Made by a program: the position numbers and the translations under genes
The notes under the pieces: generated by a model
Database searches by the model: none
What the model was told of the DNA's origin: nothing
What the model saw: only the letters and a program-made list of their open reading frames with translations
Shown here: piece after piece, positions 17,592 to 26,678 of the stretch
Layout: each line of letters starts with the position of its first letter
Position numbering within the stretch: the stretch's first letter is position 1
Assembly (NCBI GenBank): GCA_934748015.1
Contig: CAKVHF010000002.1
Location: 62,001 to 126,000, forward strand
Length of the DNA: 64,000 bases
Direction of reading: 5' to 3'
Source of the DNA: an uncultured Clostridia bacterium
GTDB lineage: Bacteria > Bacillota > Clostridia > Christensenellales > UBA1242

Positions 17592-18092
17592 ATGGTAGTA
17601 GGAGATATTACTAATAAGATCAAGGAAGATTTGCGATCACTAAGTTATGGTGGCGGAGTGTACATGCTATCTTATCCAGCATATTACGATGACGGATCGG
17701 CGGTTACTGTTGCTGTTAAGTTAGAGCACGAAACGGATGTTGTGTTGGAGCGTGGTGAAGAGGCAGAGAATATGGCACTACTTAGCACATCGGATGAATA
17801 CACCATTATGGACTTGGGATCGGTTGCAGAGAGATTTAGCAACATAGACGATATAGATAGGATAATAACATCTGCTTGTGCTAAGTATCATGTGCAGTAT
17901 GATGGTGAATTTATATCCCTTGGAGCAGATGTGGATACTACCAACACCAAACTAAATAGATACTTGAAGTGCATCTTTGAGATAGAGCGAGAAGCACTAA
18001 AGCAAGCGGTCGTTACTCCAGCACCAGAGTCAAGTCAAGAGAGTGATGTTAGCAAAAAATTTATGGAATACATAACTAACAAGACAGAGTAG
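17592..18092 (+). CDS. small protein, possibly DUF1828-like
   Basis: A 166-residue protein. The first 115 residues look like a compact domain: VYMLSYPAYYDDGSAVTVAV, then LLSTSDEYTIMDLGSVAERF and AKYHVQYDGEFISLGAD. The strand-turn-strand-helix order and the DEYTIMDL block recall the DUF1828 family of phage and accessory-region proteins, but the likeness is weak. The C-terminus (about 135-166) is serine- and glutamate-rich. I chose ATG 17592, eight bases after GGAG; the ATG at 17588 is in another frame and stops after eight codons. It is probably co-transcribed with the unknown gene before it. Confidence 0.65.
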   Translation: MVVGDITNKIKEDLRSLSYGGGVYMLSYPAYYDDGSAVTVAVKLEHETDVVLERGEEAENMALLSTSDEYTIMDLGSVAERFSNIDDIDRIITSACAKYHVQYDGEFISLGADVDTTNTKLNRYLKCIFEIEREALKQAVVTPAPESSQESDVSKKFMEYITNKTE

Positions 18093-18212
18093 TGGCAAGG
18101 GTTTGTGATCAAAAGTTGTTGAAACTATAAGGAAAAAATAGCGTTTTGGTCTTATGGCAGAGTAACACAAGAAAACATTGCAAAAATACAAAGTTATAAT
18201 AATGAGATAAAA

Positions 18213-18259
18213 AAAAACAGACTGCATAAGTCGATTAAAACTTATGCAGTCTGTTTTTT
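18213..18259. terminator. bidirectional terminator
   Basis: Perfect 18-bp stem AAAAACAGACTGCATAAG / CTTATGCAGTCTGTTTTT with a 10-nt loop, A-run before and T-run after. It separates the plus-strand pair ending at 18092 from the minus-strand SPFH gene ending at 18405. The rest of the gap is A+T-rich and empty. Confidence 0.9.
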
Positions 18260-18404
18260 GTTTTGTGCTAGTTACTTTATTATCTGGTTTTTTAATACTT
18301 TATTAGACTTTTATTTTATATAAATTATGTTTAGTTGTTTGATTTCAATGAAACAATATTAATTAATTTGAAGATAACATCAATATCTTTTTGTTAAGTT
18401 ATTG

Positions 18405-19391
18405 TTATTTAGATTTTGTATCTTTTGCCTTAGTTTCGGCTGGTTTAGTATCTTTGTCAGTAGTTTCTTTTAGGGCAGTTAGCATGCCGGCAAGATTTTG
18501 CAATTCACCAGGGATGATGATCTTGGTGCTTTGACCATTGGCAACATATTTCATTGTGTCTAGGCTCTGCAAAGCGATGTATTCGCTATTTGGTTTGGCA
18601 GAATTGATCAACTTAATTGCTTCGGCTGTACCATTGGCTTCTTCGATCAATGCAACACGCTTGGCATTGGCACGCAATATCTCTGCTTCCTTGTCTGCCT
18701 CTGCCTTTAGTATCTCGGTCTGCTTGTGTGCTTCTGCTCTTAAGATAGCAGACTCTTTCTCACCTTCAGCAACTAGGATAGCGGATTTCTTCTCACCTTC
18801 GGCACGCAAAATCTGTTCTCTACGTTCTCTTTCTGCTCTCATTTGCTTTTCCATCGCTTCCCTTATATCCTTAGGTGGTTCAATGTTCTTTAACTCAACA
18901 CGATGGATTTTGATACCCCAAGAGTCGGTTGCTTCGTCTAGGATAGTACGCATCTTGGCATTAACTACATCACGGCTTGTTAGTGTCTGATCCAACTCTA
19001 GTTCTCCTACAATATTACGCAGTGTTGTTGCTGTTAGGTTCTCGATTGCTTGTAGGGGATTGTTAACACCATAGCAGAATAGTTTAGGGTCGGTTACTTG
19101 ATAGTATACAACTGTGTCTATCTTCATGGTGACATTATCCTTGGTGATAACATCTTGAGGGCGGAAGTCGCTTACTTGCTCCTTTAGATCAATAGAAGCA
19201 CTGCCACTGATAACAACTGGTCTATCGAAGAATGGCAAAATAATGTGTGGGCCGGTCTGCAATACTCTGTGGTATTTGCCCAGTCTTTCGATAACTTGTG
19301 CGGTAGATTGTTTAACAATTCTTACGCAAAATATTAGTGTCAATAATAGTAGCCCTATAAGCACTATTAGTACAATTGCAATTGGGTTCAT
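18405..19391 (-). CDS. SPFH/band-7 membrane protein (QmcA/paraslipin type)
   Basis: A 328-residue stomatin/prohibitin-like protein. The N-terminal helix (residues 4-25) anchors it. The SPFH domain runs to about 185, with QVIERLGKYHRVLQTGPHIILPFFD and the conserved GELELDQTLTSRD block. An alanine- and glutamate-rich coiled coil follows (about 180-250: AEGEKKSAILVAEGEKESAI), then a lysine-rich tail. These proteins form oligomers in membrane microdomains and interact with proteases such as FtsH. It lies 3 bp after the NfeD gene, the classic NfeD-SPFH pairing, and is surely in the same transcript. Confidence 0.92.
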   Translation of the reverse strand: MNPIAIVLIVLIGLLLLTLIFCVRIVKQSTAQVIERLGKYHRVLQTGPHIILPFFDRPVVISGSASIDLKEQVSDFRPQDVITKDNVTMKIDTVVYYQVTDPKLFCYGVNNPLQAIENLTATTLRNIVGELELDQTLTSRDVVNAKMRTILDEATDSWGIKIHRVELKNIEPPKDIREAMEKQMRAERERREQILRAEGEKKSAILVAEGEKESAILRAEAHKQTEILKAEADKEAEILRANAKRVALIEEANGTAEAIKLINSAKPNSEYIALQSLDTMKYVANGQSTKIIIPGELQNLAGMLTALKETTDKDTKPAETKAKDTKSK

Positions 19392-19394
19392 TTT

Positions 19395-19859
19395 CTAATT
19401 TTTCTCCTTATCTTTATCTTTATCTTTATCTTTCAACTTTTTTACTATGTATTTGTTTCCGTCAATGTTAACAAGTTGTACGGTTTCGCCAGCGTCTATC
19501 TCGCTATGATCGGCGGTTGTAACCGTCCATACAATGCCTTTTATCTTGATCGTGCCTAGTTCGCTCTTAGTGATAGGTGTGATTAGCACCGCTGTTTTGC
19601 CAAACTCCGCTTCGACATTGGTCTTCTCGTTGTCCTTGATAAGTAGCTTATGTGTGACTTTTCTTAGTCCCAATAATAGTGCTACCGATACAACACCAAA
19701 GACAATCCATTGTATCTCTACTGGCACATGGCATAGAGCGAGAATAAGTGCACATATTCCGCCAACTATACACCAGCACGAAACTAATTCCATAGTAACC
19801 GCTTCGATAACAACACTTAGTACGATTATTGCCAGCCATATCCATATCCACACTGTCAT
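19395..19859 (-). CDS. NfeD family membrane protein
   Basis: A 154-residue protein of the short NfeD type: about four hydrophobic segments in residues 1-70 (MTVWIWIWLAIIVLSVVIEA at the start) and a C-terminal OB-fold domain (about 85-142: GKTAVLITPITKSELGTIKI, then SEIDAGETVQLVNIDGNKYIV). It is the usual partner of the SPFH protein encoded just downstream. The last residues are a (DK)n run encoded by four copies of a hexanucleotide at 19408-19433, a repeat that could vary in length. Confidence 0.88.
   Translation of the reverse strand: MTVWIWIWLAIIVLSVVIEAVTMELVSCWCIVGGICALILALCHVPVEIQWIVFGVVSVALLLGLRKVTHKLLIKDNEKTNVEAEFGKTAVLITPITKSELGTIKIKGIVWTVTTADHSEIDAGETVQLVNIDGNKYIVKKLKDKDKDKDKEKN
19408..19433. 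repeat. in-frame hexanucleotide repeat (TTTATC)n
   Basis: About four tandem copies of TTTATC at the 3' end of the NfeD gene encode alternating Asp-Lys. Change in copy number would stay in frame. Confidence 0.8.
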
Positions 19860-20107
19860 TTGTTATATCAATCCTCCTTTATTTATATCAATTCAATTAC
19901 TATATAATTGTACTATAATTTTACGCCTATAGCAATCAAATTAGAAATACAATTGTTGTAACAAATAACTTAATTGGCGCATAGTATGAAGTAGACAGGG
20001 CTTAAGCATTGACCTGTCTATTCAATAATTTGCCGAGTATTGTTATCTCGTTATTTATATATTTATTTTCTTTTGTGTAATCAACATATTTGATCCCTTT
20101 TTATTAG

Positions 20108-20183
20108 AAAAAAACTTTGTGCCTAGAATAGCAGTCAACTATGGATATTTGTTGCAGTATTCCTATAGCACAAAGTTTTTTTT
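20108..20183. terminator. long hairpin with A-run and T-run
   Basis: Outer stem AAAAAAACTTTGTGC (20108-20122) with GCACAAAGTTTTTTT (20168-20182). The 45 nt inside can pair partly (AGAATAGCAG with a TGCAGTATTCCT side). It may end the VanW transcript from the right, or be the end of a small structured RNA. Confidence 0.6.
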
Positions 20184-20540
20184 AATTTGTTTTAGTCTAA
20201 TTGTTTTTTGGCAAGATATTTGTAATACATTTATCTTGAGACAGTGGGGAAGATGTATGTATACTAACGGTGATATATAATATACATAATACATTTTGTA
20301 ACAATGTGTGAAATCTCAATATACTTAGTATATTACAATATACAATGCACCAATCAGTCCAGTTTGTGACAATATATATATACTTTCCATATACTATGTC
20401 AGTGATAATATATAGGGTTGTGATATGTTATGGTTGTGATATTATGCATTATACCAATAAGCCTAGTTTGTGACAAAAAGTGAGATGTAATTGGTGTGGA
20501 TCTTTGCCCAAAGTGGGGTTTTGTGACAATAACTGGATAG

Positions 20541-20757
20541 TTATCCACAATTTCACACTTTTCCACACTTAATTTTTCTGTCACTTTTGCTAAAAGGCTA
20601 AAAATTTTAGAATTTTATGCTTAATTTTGTCGAAATGGGCAAAAGTTATCCACTTATACACATCTAATTTACAAGTTATCCACATTCAATGTTCGAAATT
20701 TGTTTGATAAAACTTGAAAATTGCCATATTTTTTGTCACAAAAGGCAGTTATCCACA
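20541..20757 (+). promoter_or_regulatory. cluster of six DnaA boxes
   Basis: All on the plus strand: TTATCCACA at 20541, 20676 and 20749, plus TTTTCCACA at 20559, TTATCCACT at 20646 and TTATACACA at 20654. Three are perfect consensus boxes and three have one mismatch. Six such sites in 217 bp, all in one orientation, is far above chance and indicates real DnaA binding. Confidence 0.75.
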
Positions 20758-20773
20758 TAGTTGTTAACAATTT

Positions 20774-22264
20774 TTAGGGGCATAGGTTGGTTGGCATTGT
20801 GTCAGAATAGAAATTATTGTCCATATCTAGTGTTTGCATATCTTGGGTGTCGGATATGATTGGCATCTCTGGGATAGGATCTTGAGTGCCTTCTATGATA
20901 ACACCTGCTTGAGGCTGATACACTTCGTGTCTAAGTGGGGTTTCTAAGATCATTTTACCATCTTTCCATGTCTGCATGTATGATCTAGTGTCGTAGCCTT
21001 TTCGTCCCCAAGACTGTCGCCATGTTTCGCCCTTGAATAATACTTTGTCGCTATACTCGCCTTTGGTATCGGCAATGACTTTGTCAGGAAGTGCGGGCAA
21101 TTCTTTGATTGTTTTACTGCGTGTTTTGTACTGAACATCTGGTGTCTTAGAATATATCTCTACAGTTACATCATCAGCAGTGGAAGATGTGCGAATGAAT
21201 ATTGGGTATTCGGTAGAGTTGGTAAACCTCATATCACTAGAACCAGACACCATTGCGTCTAGTGCAAGGGGAACATATCTAACAGGAAGAGTGTGTTTGT
21301 GTACTTCGTCAATCTGCATGCCAGATAGTAGTAGGGCGTTGTACAAAGTGGTGCTCGCTTGGCATACACCTCCGCCTACTCCGTCTACGAATTTGCCTTC
21401 GCTGATGACCGTTGCTATCTGATAGCCATTGTCTAGTGTGTGAGGAGATGTTATATCGTTAAAAGAAACACTTTCGCCCGGTGCAACCATCATTCCATTA
21501 AATTTGGACAATGCAAGTTTTACATTATTCTTTCTGCCACCCGTGCTATCTGATACAGAGGTGGAGAATTTAGTTATGCAAGATGTTAACTGCTTGTTGT
21601 ACTGCTCGGTGACTTCTGGTGCTTGCTCTTCTAGAACAACATCTACAAGGACACGATTGTTGTTGACGAACTGCTTGTTGATTTCGTTATATAGTTTGTC
21701 ACGATCAACAACATATCCCACGTGATCGGCGGTAATAGTGAACCTATCTGTAGCATCGGGATCGAAAGTGATTTCGGAGTTAATAGGTTTAGTTTCGATC
21801 TGCGATATAATTTCTTCTATTTTGTCGTCCAGTCCTTGAAAAATATAGTTGAATGCAACCATGGTGGAGTTGCCATTGTCGGTAAAGTATTTAAGTTCTT
21901 GCAGTGTTCCTTGATAGGAGGATGACTTGCTTGCCATATCTACAATAGTATGCACATCATCGTTGATGGTGTAGTCGTTGTGATCTAGAGTATAGATGGT
22001 GTCATTGTACTTAAGGGTTAGGGTGAAGTCATCGGCTTTGTCCTTAATATATGTGCTTACTGCATCTATGGCCTCCGATTTAGTTAGTCCGGAAATATTG
22101 ATCCCATTGATACTGCTGTTGTTGCCAAAAGGTGTGCTATTGGTGTTCTTCCAGAAAGATAACTTGCTAAGCAAGACTATCCCTGCCACAATAATTGCAA
22201 TAAGTAGCACCGCTATTGTGACCCCAAACCAGATACTTTTTTTCTTTTTTTTGCCCTTTGCCAT
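20774..22264 (-). CDS. VanW family membrane-anchored protein
   Basis: A 496-residue protein. A lysine-rich start (MAKGKKKKKS) and one helix (about 11-33) anchor it, with the rest outside the cell. Residues about 45-230 are peptidoglycan-binding-like (PG_binding_4 type, with NISGLTKSEAIDAV near 55). The VanW domain spans about 235-375: MMVAPGESVSFNDIT, then VISEGKFVDGVGGGVCQASTTLYNALL and HKHTLPVRYVPLALDA. A C-terminal region follows. VanW occurs beside vancomycin-resistance genes in some strains but is a common cell-envelope protein of unknown function in Clostridia; no van genes are here. Its stop abuts the DnaA-box region. Confidence 0.9.
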   Translation of the reverse strand: MAKGKKKKKSIWFGVTIAVLLIAIIVAGIVLLSKLSFWKNTNSTPFGNNSSINGINISGLTKSEAIDAVSTYIKDKADDFTLTLKYNDTIYTLDHNDYTINDDVHTIVDMASKSSSYQGTLQELKYFTDNGNSTMVAFNYIFQGLDDKIEEIISQIETKPINSEITFDPDATDRFTITADHVGYVVDRDKLYNEINKQFVNNNRVLVDVVLEEQAPEVTEQYNKQLTSCITKFSTSVSDSTGGRKNNVKLALSKFNGMMVAPGESVSFNDITSPHTLDNGYQIATVISEGKFVDGVGGGVCQASTTLYNALLLSGMQIDEVHKHTLPVRYVPLALDAMVSGSSDMRFTNSTEYPIFIRTSSTADDVTVEIYSKTPDVQYKTRSKTIKELPALPDKVIADTKGEYSDKVLFKGETWRQSWGRKGYDTRSYMQTWKDGKMILETPLRHEVYQPQAGVIIEGTQDPIPEMPIISDTQDMQTLDMDNNFYSDTMPTNLCP

Positions 22265-22499
22265 AAGTTATCTCCTATATGTAATATTTTTCTGTATTTA
22301 GTCTTTGTTGTTTTTATACAAAATATGCATGGCTAGGTGTTCACGATAGTTGTGGAAGGAGCAAAAATTGAAGCGTTTAGTTATTGTCAAACTGGGCTAT
22401 TGGTGTAACATAAGAGGAGTGGGATGAAAATAATAGACACAATTGTTATTTCTATCAAAGTCAATGATGCACTAGCAGGATATTTTTTTTGCGTTGACC

Positions 22500-22538
22500 A
22501 AAAAAAAATATCCACAAACAAGGGATGATTGTGGATAT
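22500..22538 (-). terminator. terminator after leuS
   Basis: Perfect 10-bp stem ATATCCACAA (22508-22517) / TTGTGGATAT (22529-22538). On the minus strand it is followed by eight T. The rest of 22265-22499 shows no convincing gene. Confidence 0.85.
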
Positions 22539-22550
22539 CTAATATTATAA

Positions 22551-24986
22551 TTATTTAGCGATGAAGTTTATAAGTCTATTCTTTACAACAATATATTTGA
22601 TAACATTTTTGCCTAGTAGAGCATTGGATAGATCCTCGTTCTTACGGCAAAGTGCATCGATGGTTGCATCGTCTGCGTTGGTAGGAACATTGATCCTAGT
22701 TATTATCTTGTTGTTAACTTGAACAGCAATCTCTATCTCGTCTACAACTAGTTTGTGTGGATCGTAGGTAGGGTATGCGGTGTCAAATACTGTCTTGTAC
22801 TTATCGTGACCTACAAAGATATCAAAATACTCTTCTGCTACGTGAGGCATGATAGGAGCGATAAGTTTGATAAGATCAATACATACATCTTTTAGCAATT
22901 TTTCGTTCTTAGTATCTAGTGAGTCATACTTGTATATTGCATTTGTAAGCTCCATAATACGAGCAACTGCTGTGTTGAAACTAAACACTTCGAAGTCCTC
23001 AGTAACACATTTGATAGTGTTATGAAGAGATTGCTCTAGTTTCTTTTCCTCTTTGTCGTGTAGCTCGCAATGGTTATTGCCATAAGTTGCAATTTTGTCT
23101 AGTATTCTGCATAGTCTATCAGCAAATTTTGCAACCGATCCGATGCCATCGTTGTTCCATGGGCCACCGTCTAGATAGTTAAAGCCGAACATCAGATATA
23201 GTCTTAGGATATCGCTTCCATATTCTTCAACCAATTCGTCTGGGCTTACAGTGTTACCCTTTGACTTACTCATCTTCTGACCATCTGCACCCAAGATTGT
23301 TCCTTGGTGAACTAGTGACTTAAATGGTTCATCGAAGTTGATATAGCCTTTGTCATACAAGAATTTAGTAATAAATCTACTATATAGTAGGTGTCCGCAA
23401 GCATGCTCCATTCCGCCAACATATTTGTCTACAGGTAGCATCTTGTTGACCCAATCGGTGTCAAATGGCTTGTCACTCAGTTTTGCACATGGATATCTTA
23501 GGAAGTACCAAGACGAACAACAGAATGTATCAAGAGTGTCTGGATCACGAAGAGCAGGTTTTCCACATTTTGGGCAGGTTGTGTGCATATATTCGTCATT
23601 GCCTGCTAGTGGACTTGTGCCTTTTGGTGACCAATCTACTTCGTAAGGGAGTTTAACAGGAAGTTCCTCTCTAGGAACTGGAACTGTTCCGCAATCTGGG
23701 CAGTGGATAATAGGGATAGGACAACCCCAATAACGTTGTCTAGATACTGACCAATCTCTTAGTCTATAGTTGACCTTTTTGTTGCCAAGTCCCATTGACT
23801 GCAATTTGTCTAGTATCTTGTCAATTGCTTCACTGGATGTTAGCCCATTAAATTCGCCACTATTGGTCAACACTCCTTTCTCGGTGTAAGGCAATTCTGT
23901 CTTGCCAGAAGGATTGGATATAACTTCGATGATATCTAGGTTGTATTTCTTAGCAAAGTCATAATCACGGCTATCGTGTGCACCTACGCCCATAACAGCA
24001 CCTGTTCCGTAACTTCCGATAACATAATCGCCAATGAATATTGGAACACGCTTATTAGTAAGAGGGTTAATACAATAACTGCCAGTGAAGACGCCTGTCT
24101 TTTCACTTGTGCTATTTTGTCTTTCGATCTCACTCTTCTTGGTGGATTTCTTGATATATTCCTCGACTGCAGATTTTTGCTCGTTTGTTGTCAATTCTTC
24201 TACATAAGGATGTTCTGGTGCAATAACCACAAATGATACACCGCACAGAGTGTCTGCTCTGGTTGTAAAACATCTTAAGTCTTTGCCGTTGTCTAACTTG
24301 AAGCAGATTTCGCCACCGATTGACTTGTCGATCCAGTTTTTCTGAGCGATGATTGTCTTCTTAGGCCAGTCAAGTTTGCTATGATCCAGTAGTCTTTCGG
24401 CATAGTCGGTTATCTTGAAGAACCATTGAGTTAACTTCTTATGCTCAATCTCGCTTCCGCATCTTTCGCACTTATCGTCAATGACCTGTTCGTTAGCAAG
24501 AACTGTGTTGCAACTAGGGCACCAGTTAACAGGGGCGTACTTCTGATAGGCAAGTCCGGCATCATACAACTCTAGGAACAACCATTGTGTCCACTTGTAA
24601 TAGTCGGGCATACAACTTTTGATCTCATAATCCCAGTCGAAGGTTGCATCCATGTTCTTAAGTTGTTGTTCCATGATGGCAATATTCTTAAGAGTGCTGT
24701 CTTGTGGGTGGATGCCAGTCTTGATAGCATAGTTCTCAGCAGGAAGTCCAAAGGCGTCAAATCCCATAGGCTGAAATACCTCGTAACCTTGCATTCTTTT
24801 AAATCTGCCAAAACTGTCTGATAGTCCGTAGTTCCACCAGTGTCCTAAGTGAAGTTTTGCTCCGCTAGGGTAACTGAACATCTCTAGCAAATAGTATTTC
24901 TTGTCCACTCTGTCTTTGTTGAACTTGTATGTATTATTGTCTAACCAATATTTGTGCCACTTGGCTTCAACTTGTTTGTAATCCAA
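22551..24986 (-). CDS. leuS: leucyl-tRNA synthetase
   Basis: An 811-residue class Ia synthetase of bacterial length. Seen: YPSGAKLHLGHWWNYGLSD (HIGH variant HLGH near residue 43), a zinc-type CPSCNTVLANEQVIDDKCERC cluster near 155, the CP1 editing domain with the conserved TRADTLCGVSFVVIAPEHP near 240, a second CPDCGTVPVPREELPV block, and GQKMSKSKGN near 569. The C-terminal anticodon-binding helices and small C-terminal domain are complete. Start ATG 24986 has AAGGAGGAA upstream. No T-box leader is visible in the 120 bp to the next gene. Confidence 0.97.
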   Translation of the reverse strand: MDYKQVEAKWHKYWLDNNTYKFNKDRVDKKYYLLEMFSYPSGAKLHLGHWWNYGLSDSFGRFKRMQGYEVFQPMGFDAFGLPAENYAIKTGIHPQDSTLKNIAIMEQQLKNMDATFDWDYEIKSCMPDYYKWTQWLFLELYDAGLAYQKYAPVNWCPSCNTVLANEQVIDDKCERCGSEIEHKKLTQWFFKITDYAERLLDHSKLDWPKKTIIAQKNWIDKSIGGEICFKLDNGKDLRCFTTRADTLCGVSFVVIAPEHPYVEELTTNEQKSAVEEYIKKSTKKSEIERQNSTSEKTGVFTGSYCINPLTNKRVPIFIGDYVIGSYGTGAVMGVGAHDSRDYDFAKKYNLDIIEVISNPSGKTELPYTEKGVLTNSGEFNGLTSSEAIDKILDKLQSMGLGNKKVNYRLRDWSVSRQRYWGCPIPIIHCPDCGTVPVPREELPVKLPYEVDWSPKGTSPLAGNDEYMHTTCPKCGKPALRDPDTLDTFCCSSWYFLRYPCAKLSDKPFDTDWVNKMLPVDKYVGGMEHACGHLLYSRFITKFLYDKGYINFDEPFKSLVHQGTILGADGQKMSKSKGNTVSPDELVEEYGSDILRLYLMFGFNYLDGGPWNNDGIGSVAKFADRLCRILDKIATYGNNHCELHDKEEKKLEQSLHNTIKCVTEDFEVFSFNTAVARIMELTNAIYKYDSLDTKNEKLLKDVCIDLIKLIAPIMPHVAEEYFDIFVGHDKYKTVFDTAYPTYDPHKLVVDEIEIAVQVNNKIITRINVPTNADDATIDALCRKNEDLSNALLGKNVIKYIVVKNRLINFIAK

Positions 24987-25110
24987 ATGTTGTTCCTCCT
25001 TGATCTATATAATTACATATAGTAATTAGAATTTATGATTAATTCTAACACTTTTATATAAATTAAGCAATAAATAGTGGACAAAATTTGTGATATATTT
25101 TACTTGGAGT

Positions 25111-25323
25111 TTATTGTTTTAGCCTATCGCACAATTCTTTTATAACACACTCTCTCTCGTCTTGGCGAATAAGTCGGATTATGCCCATAAATAGTGATAC
25201 TAACTCATCATCGGATACTAGGTGTGTGTTGTTAGTTCTAAATTTCAATATATTTTTGGGGTAAAACAAATATCTATTGTATATTGCATTCTGGCATGGC
25301 TTGATTATTTGTGTTTTGGTCAT
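25111..25323 (-). CDS. small unknown protein
   Basis: A 70-residue ORF of low similarity to anything I know: MTKTQIIKPCQNAIYN at the start, then a polar middle and a helical C-terminus (ELVSLFMGIIRLIRQDERE). The ATG at 25323 has GAGGA six bases upstream, better than the ATG at 25335 four codons earlier. It could be a small regulator. It is upstream of leuS on the same strand with a 124-bp gap. Confidence 0.5.
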   Translation of the reverse strand: MTKTQIIKPCQNAIYNRYLFYPKNILKFRTNNTHLVSDDELVSLFMGIIRLIRQDERECVIKELCDRLKQ

Positions 25324-25626
25324 ATTTTTCCTCATACTTTTATTTAAACTATTATGATATTTTTTTTGACAATGTTAACAAGCTCTATACATCGCTATCT
25401 TGTAAAATCATGTAGGAAAATAAGTAATTATATATTTTTGATTGTTATGGATAGTGATGTATAACAAAAGGCATTAGCAAAAATAATTAAATATGTAGAT
25501 AAAGTACAGTCTATATATATTTGTGTGCTAGTAGAATAAACAAAATAGAAAAGACGATAAAAAGTGCTAAAAATAACTGGTCAGGAATATTATATATAGA
25601 ATATAATTTTGCGGAGTGTAAACTGT

Positions 25627-26580
25627 ATGGAAAAGGTGTTTCTACATTTCAAGTCTGACACAAAATTTAATCTATATATCAATGGCGAATATGTTAATAT
25701 TTGCGAGAGTTGGGATAGCATAGATGTGGCGATGAAATGCAGTAGTATGTCGTATATGTTTTGCCCGATAAGTGATAAAAATAGTTATTATATGGATAAT
25801 GGAATTATAGAATATGATGGCAAAAATGTAACATGCCATTCAAATAGTGTAAAAATAATAAACTATGGCAGTAGACAATATGATATAGTGTTTGTGACAA
25901 AAAGTATGCCAATAATGTCACAATACAATATACTTTCGCAAAATATAGTCGATGGATGCAGGGTAAGCATATATAACAATGCGTGCGGTTATATTATGCT
26001 TGCAGGTGACAGTTGCAATACAACAACCGCTATTAAACAATGTATATTGGATGCAAGTGTAAGCAAGGTGGGCGATTATATAGCTGTATGTAGTGTGCTA
26101 GAAGATAACTTAAGACATGTGTTAGTGGCAAGCCTAAAGGATGGCAGTAAAATCATAGATCAGACATGTTCATCGTTTGAACAAAGCGATGTTGAAATTA
26201 AGACATTGACCGACCTAAATAATATTAATGGTGAGGCACAAGTTGTGAGCTTTAATTTTGCTAGCGGAAATTTGGATAAGTATATTGTATATTTGCGAAA
26301 AAACAGAATTATTTCCGAGCCTAAGTTGATCCCTTATGCATTTCTATCCAGTGTTAAGTCGGGAAATGTGACGCTTGCCAAGAAATACTTGAGTGGGGAT
26401 TTTGCCGATATAACCGAAAATCAACTGCAGTCATATTTTGGAAAAGTGAAAAATCTCTATTACAACGCATATAGTGGTGGCAAAGCAATTAATTATGTTA
26501 TAGAGGGCGACAAGTATCACAGTTTTGATTTTGTAATCTCTAATGGCAAAATACAAGATATTAAAGAAAAAATTGTTTAA
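25627..26580 (+). CDS. unknown protein
   Basis: A 317-residue soluble-looking protein, not recognised. ATG 25627 has GGAG ten bases upstream; the frame extends back to a TTG at 25609, which overlaps this GGAG. It looks beta-rich, with many short Tyr/Asn/Ser strands (FHFKSD-type, LYINGEYVNI, YYMDNGIIEYDGKNV, CRVSIYNNACGYIMLAGDS), and ends in a small domain (LAKKYLSGDFADI, NLYYNAYSGGKAINYVIEGDKY). No signal peptide is seen. It stands alone. Eight or so cysteines are scattered without a metal motif. Confidence 0.7.
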   Translation: MEKVFLHFKSDTKFNLYINGEYVNICESWDSIDVAMKCSSMSYMFCPISDKNSYYMDNGIIEYDGKNVTCHSNSVKIINYGSRQYDIVFVTKSMPIMSQYNILSQNIVDGCRVSIYNNACGYIMLAGDSCNTTTAIKQCILDASVSKVGDYIAVCSVLEDNLRHVLVASLKDGSKIIDQTCSSFEQSDVEIKTLTDLNNINGEAQVVSFNFASGNLDKYIVYLRKNRIISEPKLIPYAFLSSVKSGNVTLAKKYLSGDFADITENQLQSYFGKVKNLYYNAYSGGKAINYVIEGDKYHSFDFVISNGKIQDIKEKIV

Positions 26581-26678
26581 TAAAAAAATAAAATAATATG
26601 AAAACTCTAAAATAGTTTGGAGTTTTTTTTGTGATATATTAATATATAAGTAACTATGGTTAAGGGGGTTGAAGGCAC

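Larger units (their letters stand above)
19860..20773. other. 0.9-kb non-coding region, origin-like
   Basis: No gene seen. From left to right: a hairpin TAGACAGG/CCTGTCTA (19993-20022); a long terminator-like hairpin (20108-20183); a very A+T-rich stretch (about 20265-20350, TATATAATATACATAATACA); three direct copies of TTTGTGACAA (20363, 20467, 20520) and one inverted TTGTCACAA (about 20733); and six DnaA-box matches (20541-20757). The repeats, A+T-rich part and boxes are arranged as in a bacterial replication origin, although the flanking genes (NfeD and VanW) are not typical origin neighbours. Confidence 0.6.

Noticed and set aside
20774..22264. Vancomycin-resistance gene set around VanW (and VanZ at 55602)
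   Set aside because: No vanA/vanH/vanX/vanY or vanRS genes are near either. Both families are common in envelope biology without resistance.
22424..22528. 34-codon ORF with a strong AGAGGAG before ATG 22424
   Set aside because: The ribosome binding site is good, but the frame ends inside the leuS terminator hairpin, lacks a promoter, and shows no domain. Could be revisited with ribosome profiling.
24987..25110. T-box leader before leuS (also searched before metG and glnS)
   Set aside because: The upstream gaps are too short and lack the T-box sequence and a specifier hairpin with antiterminator.
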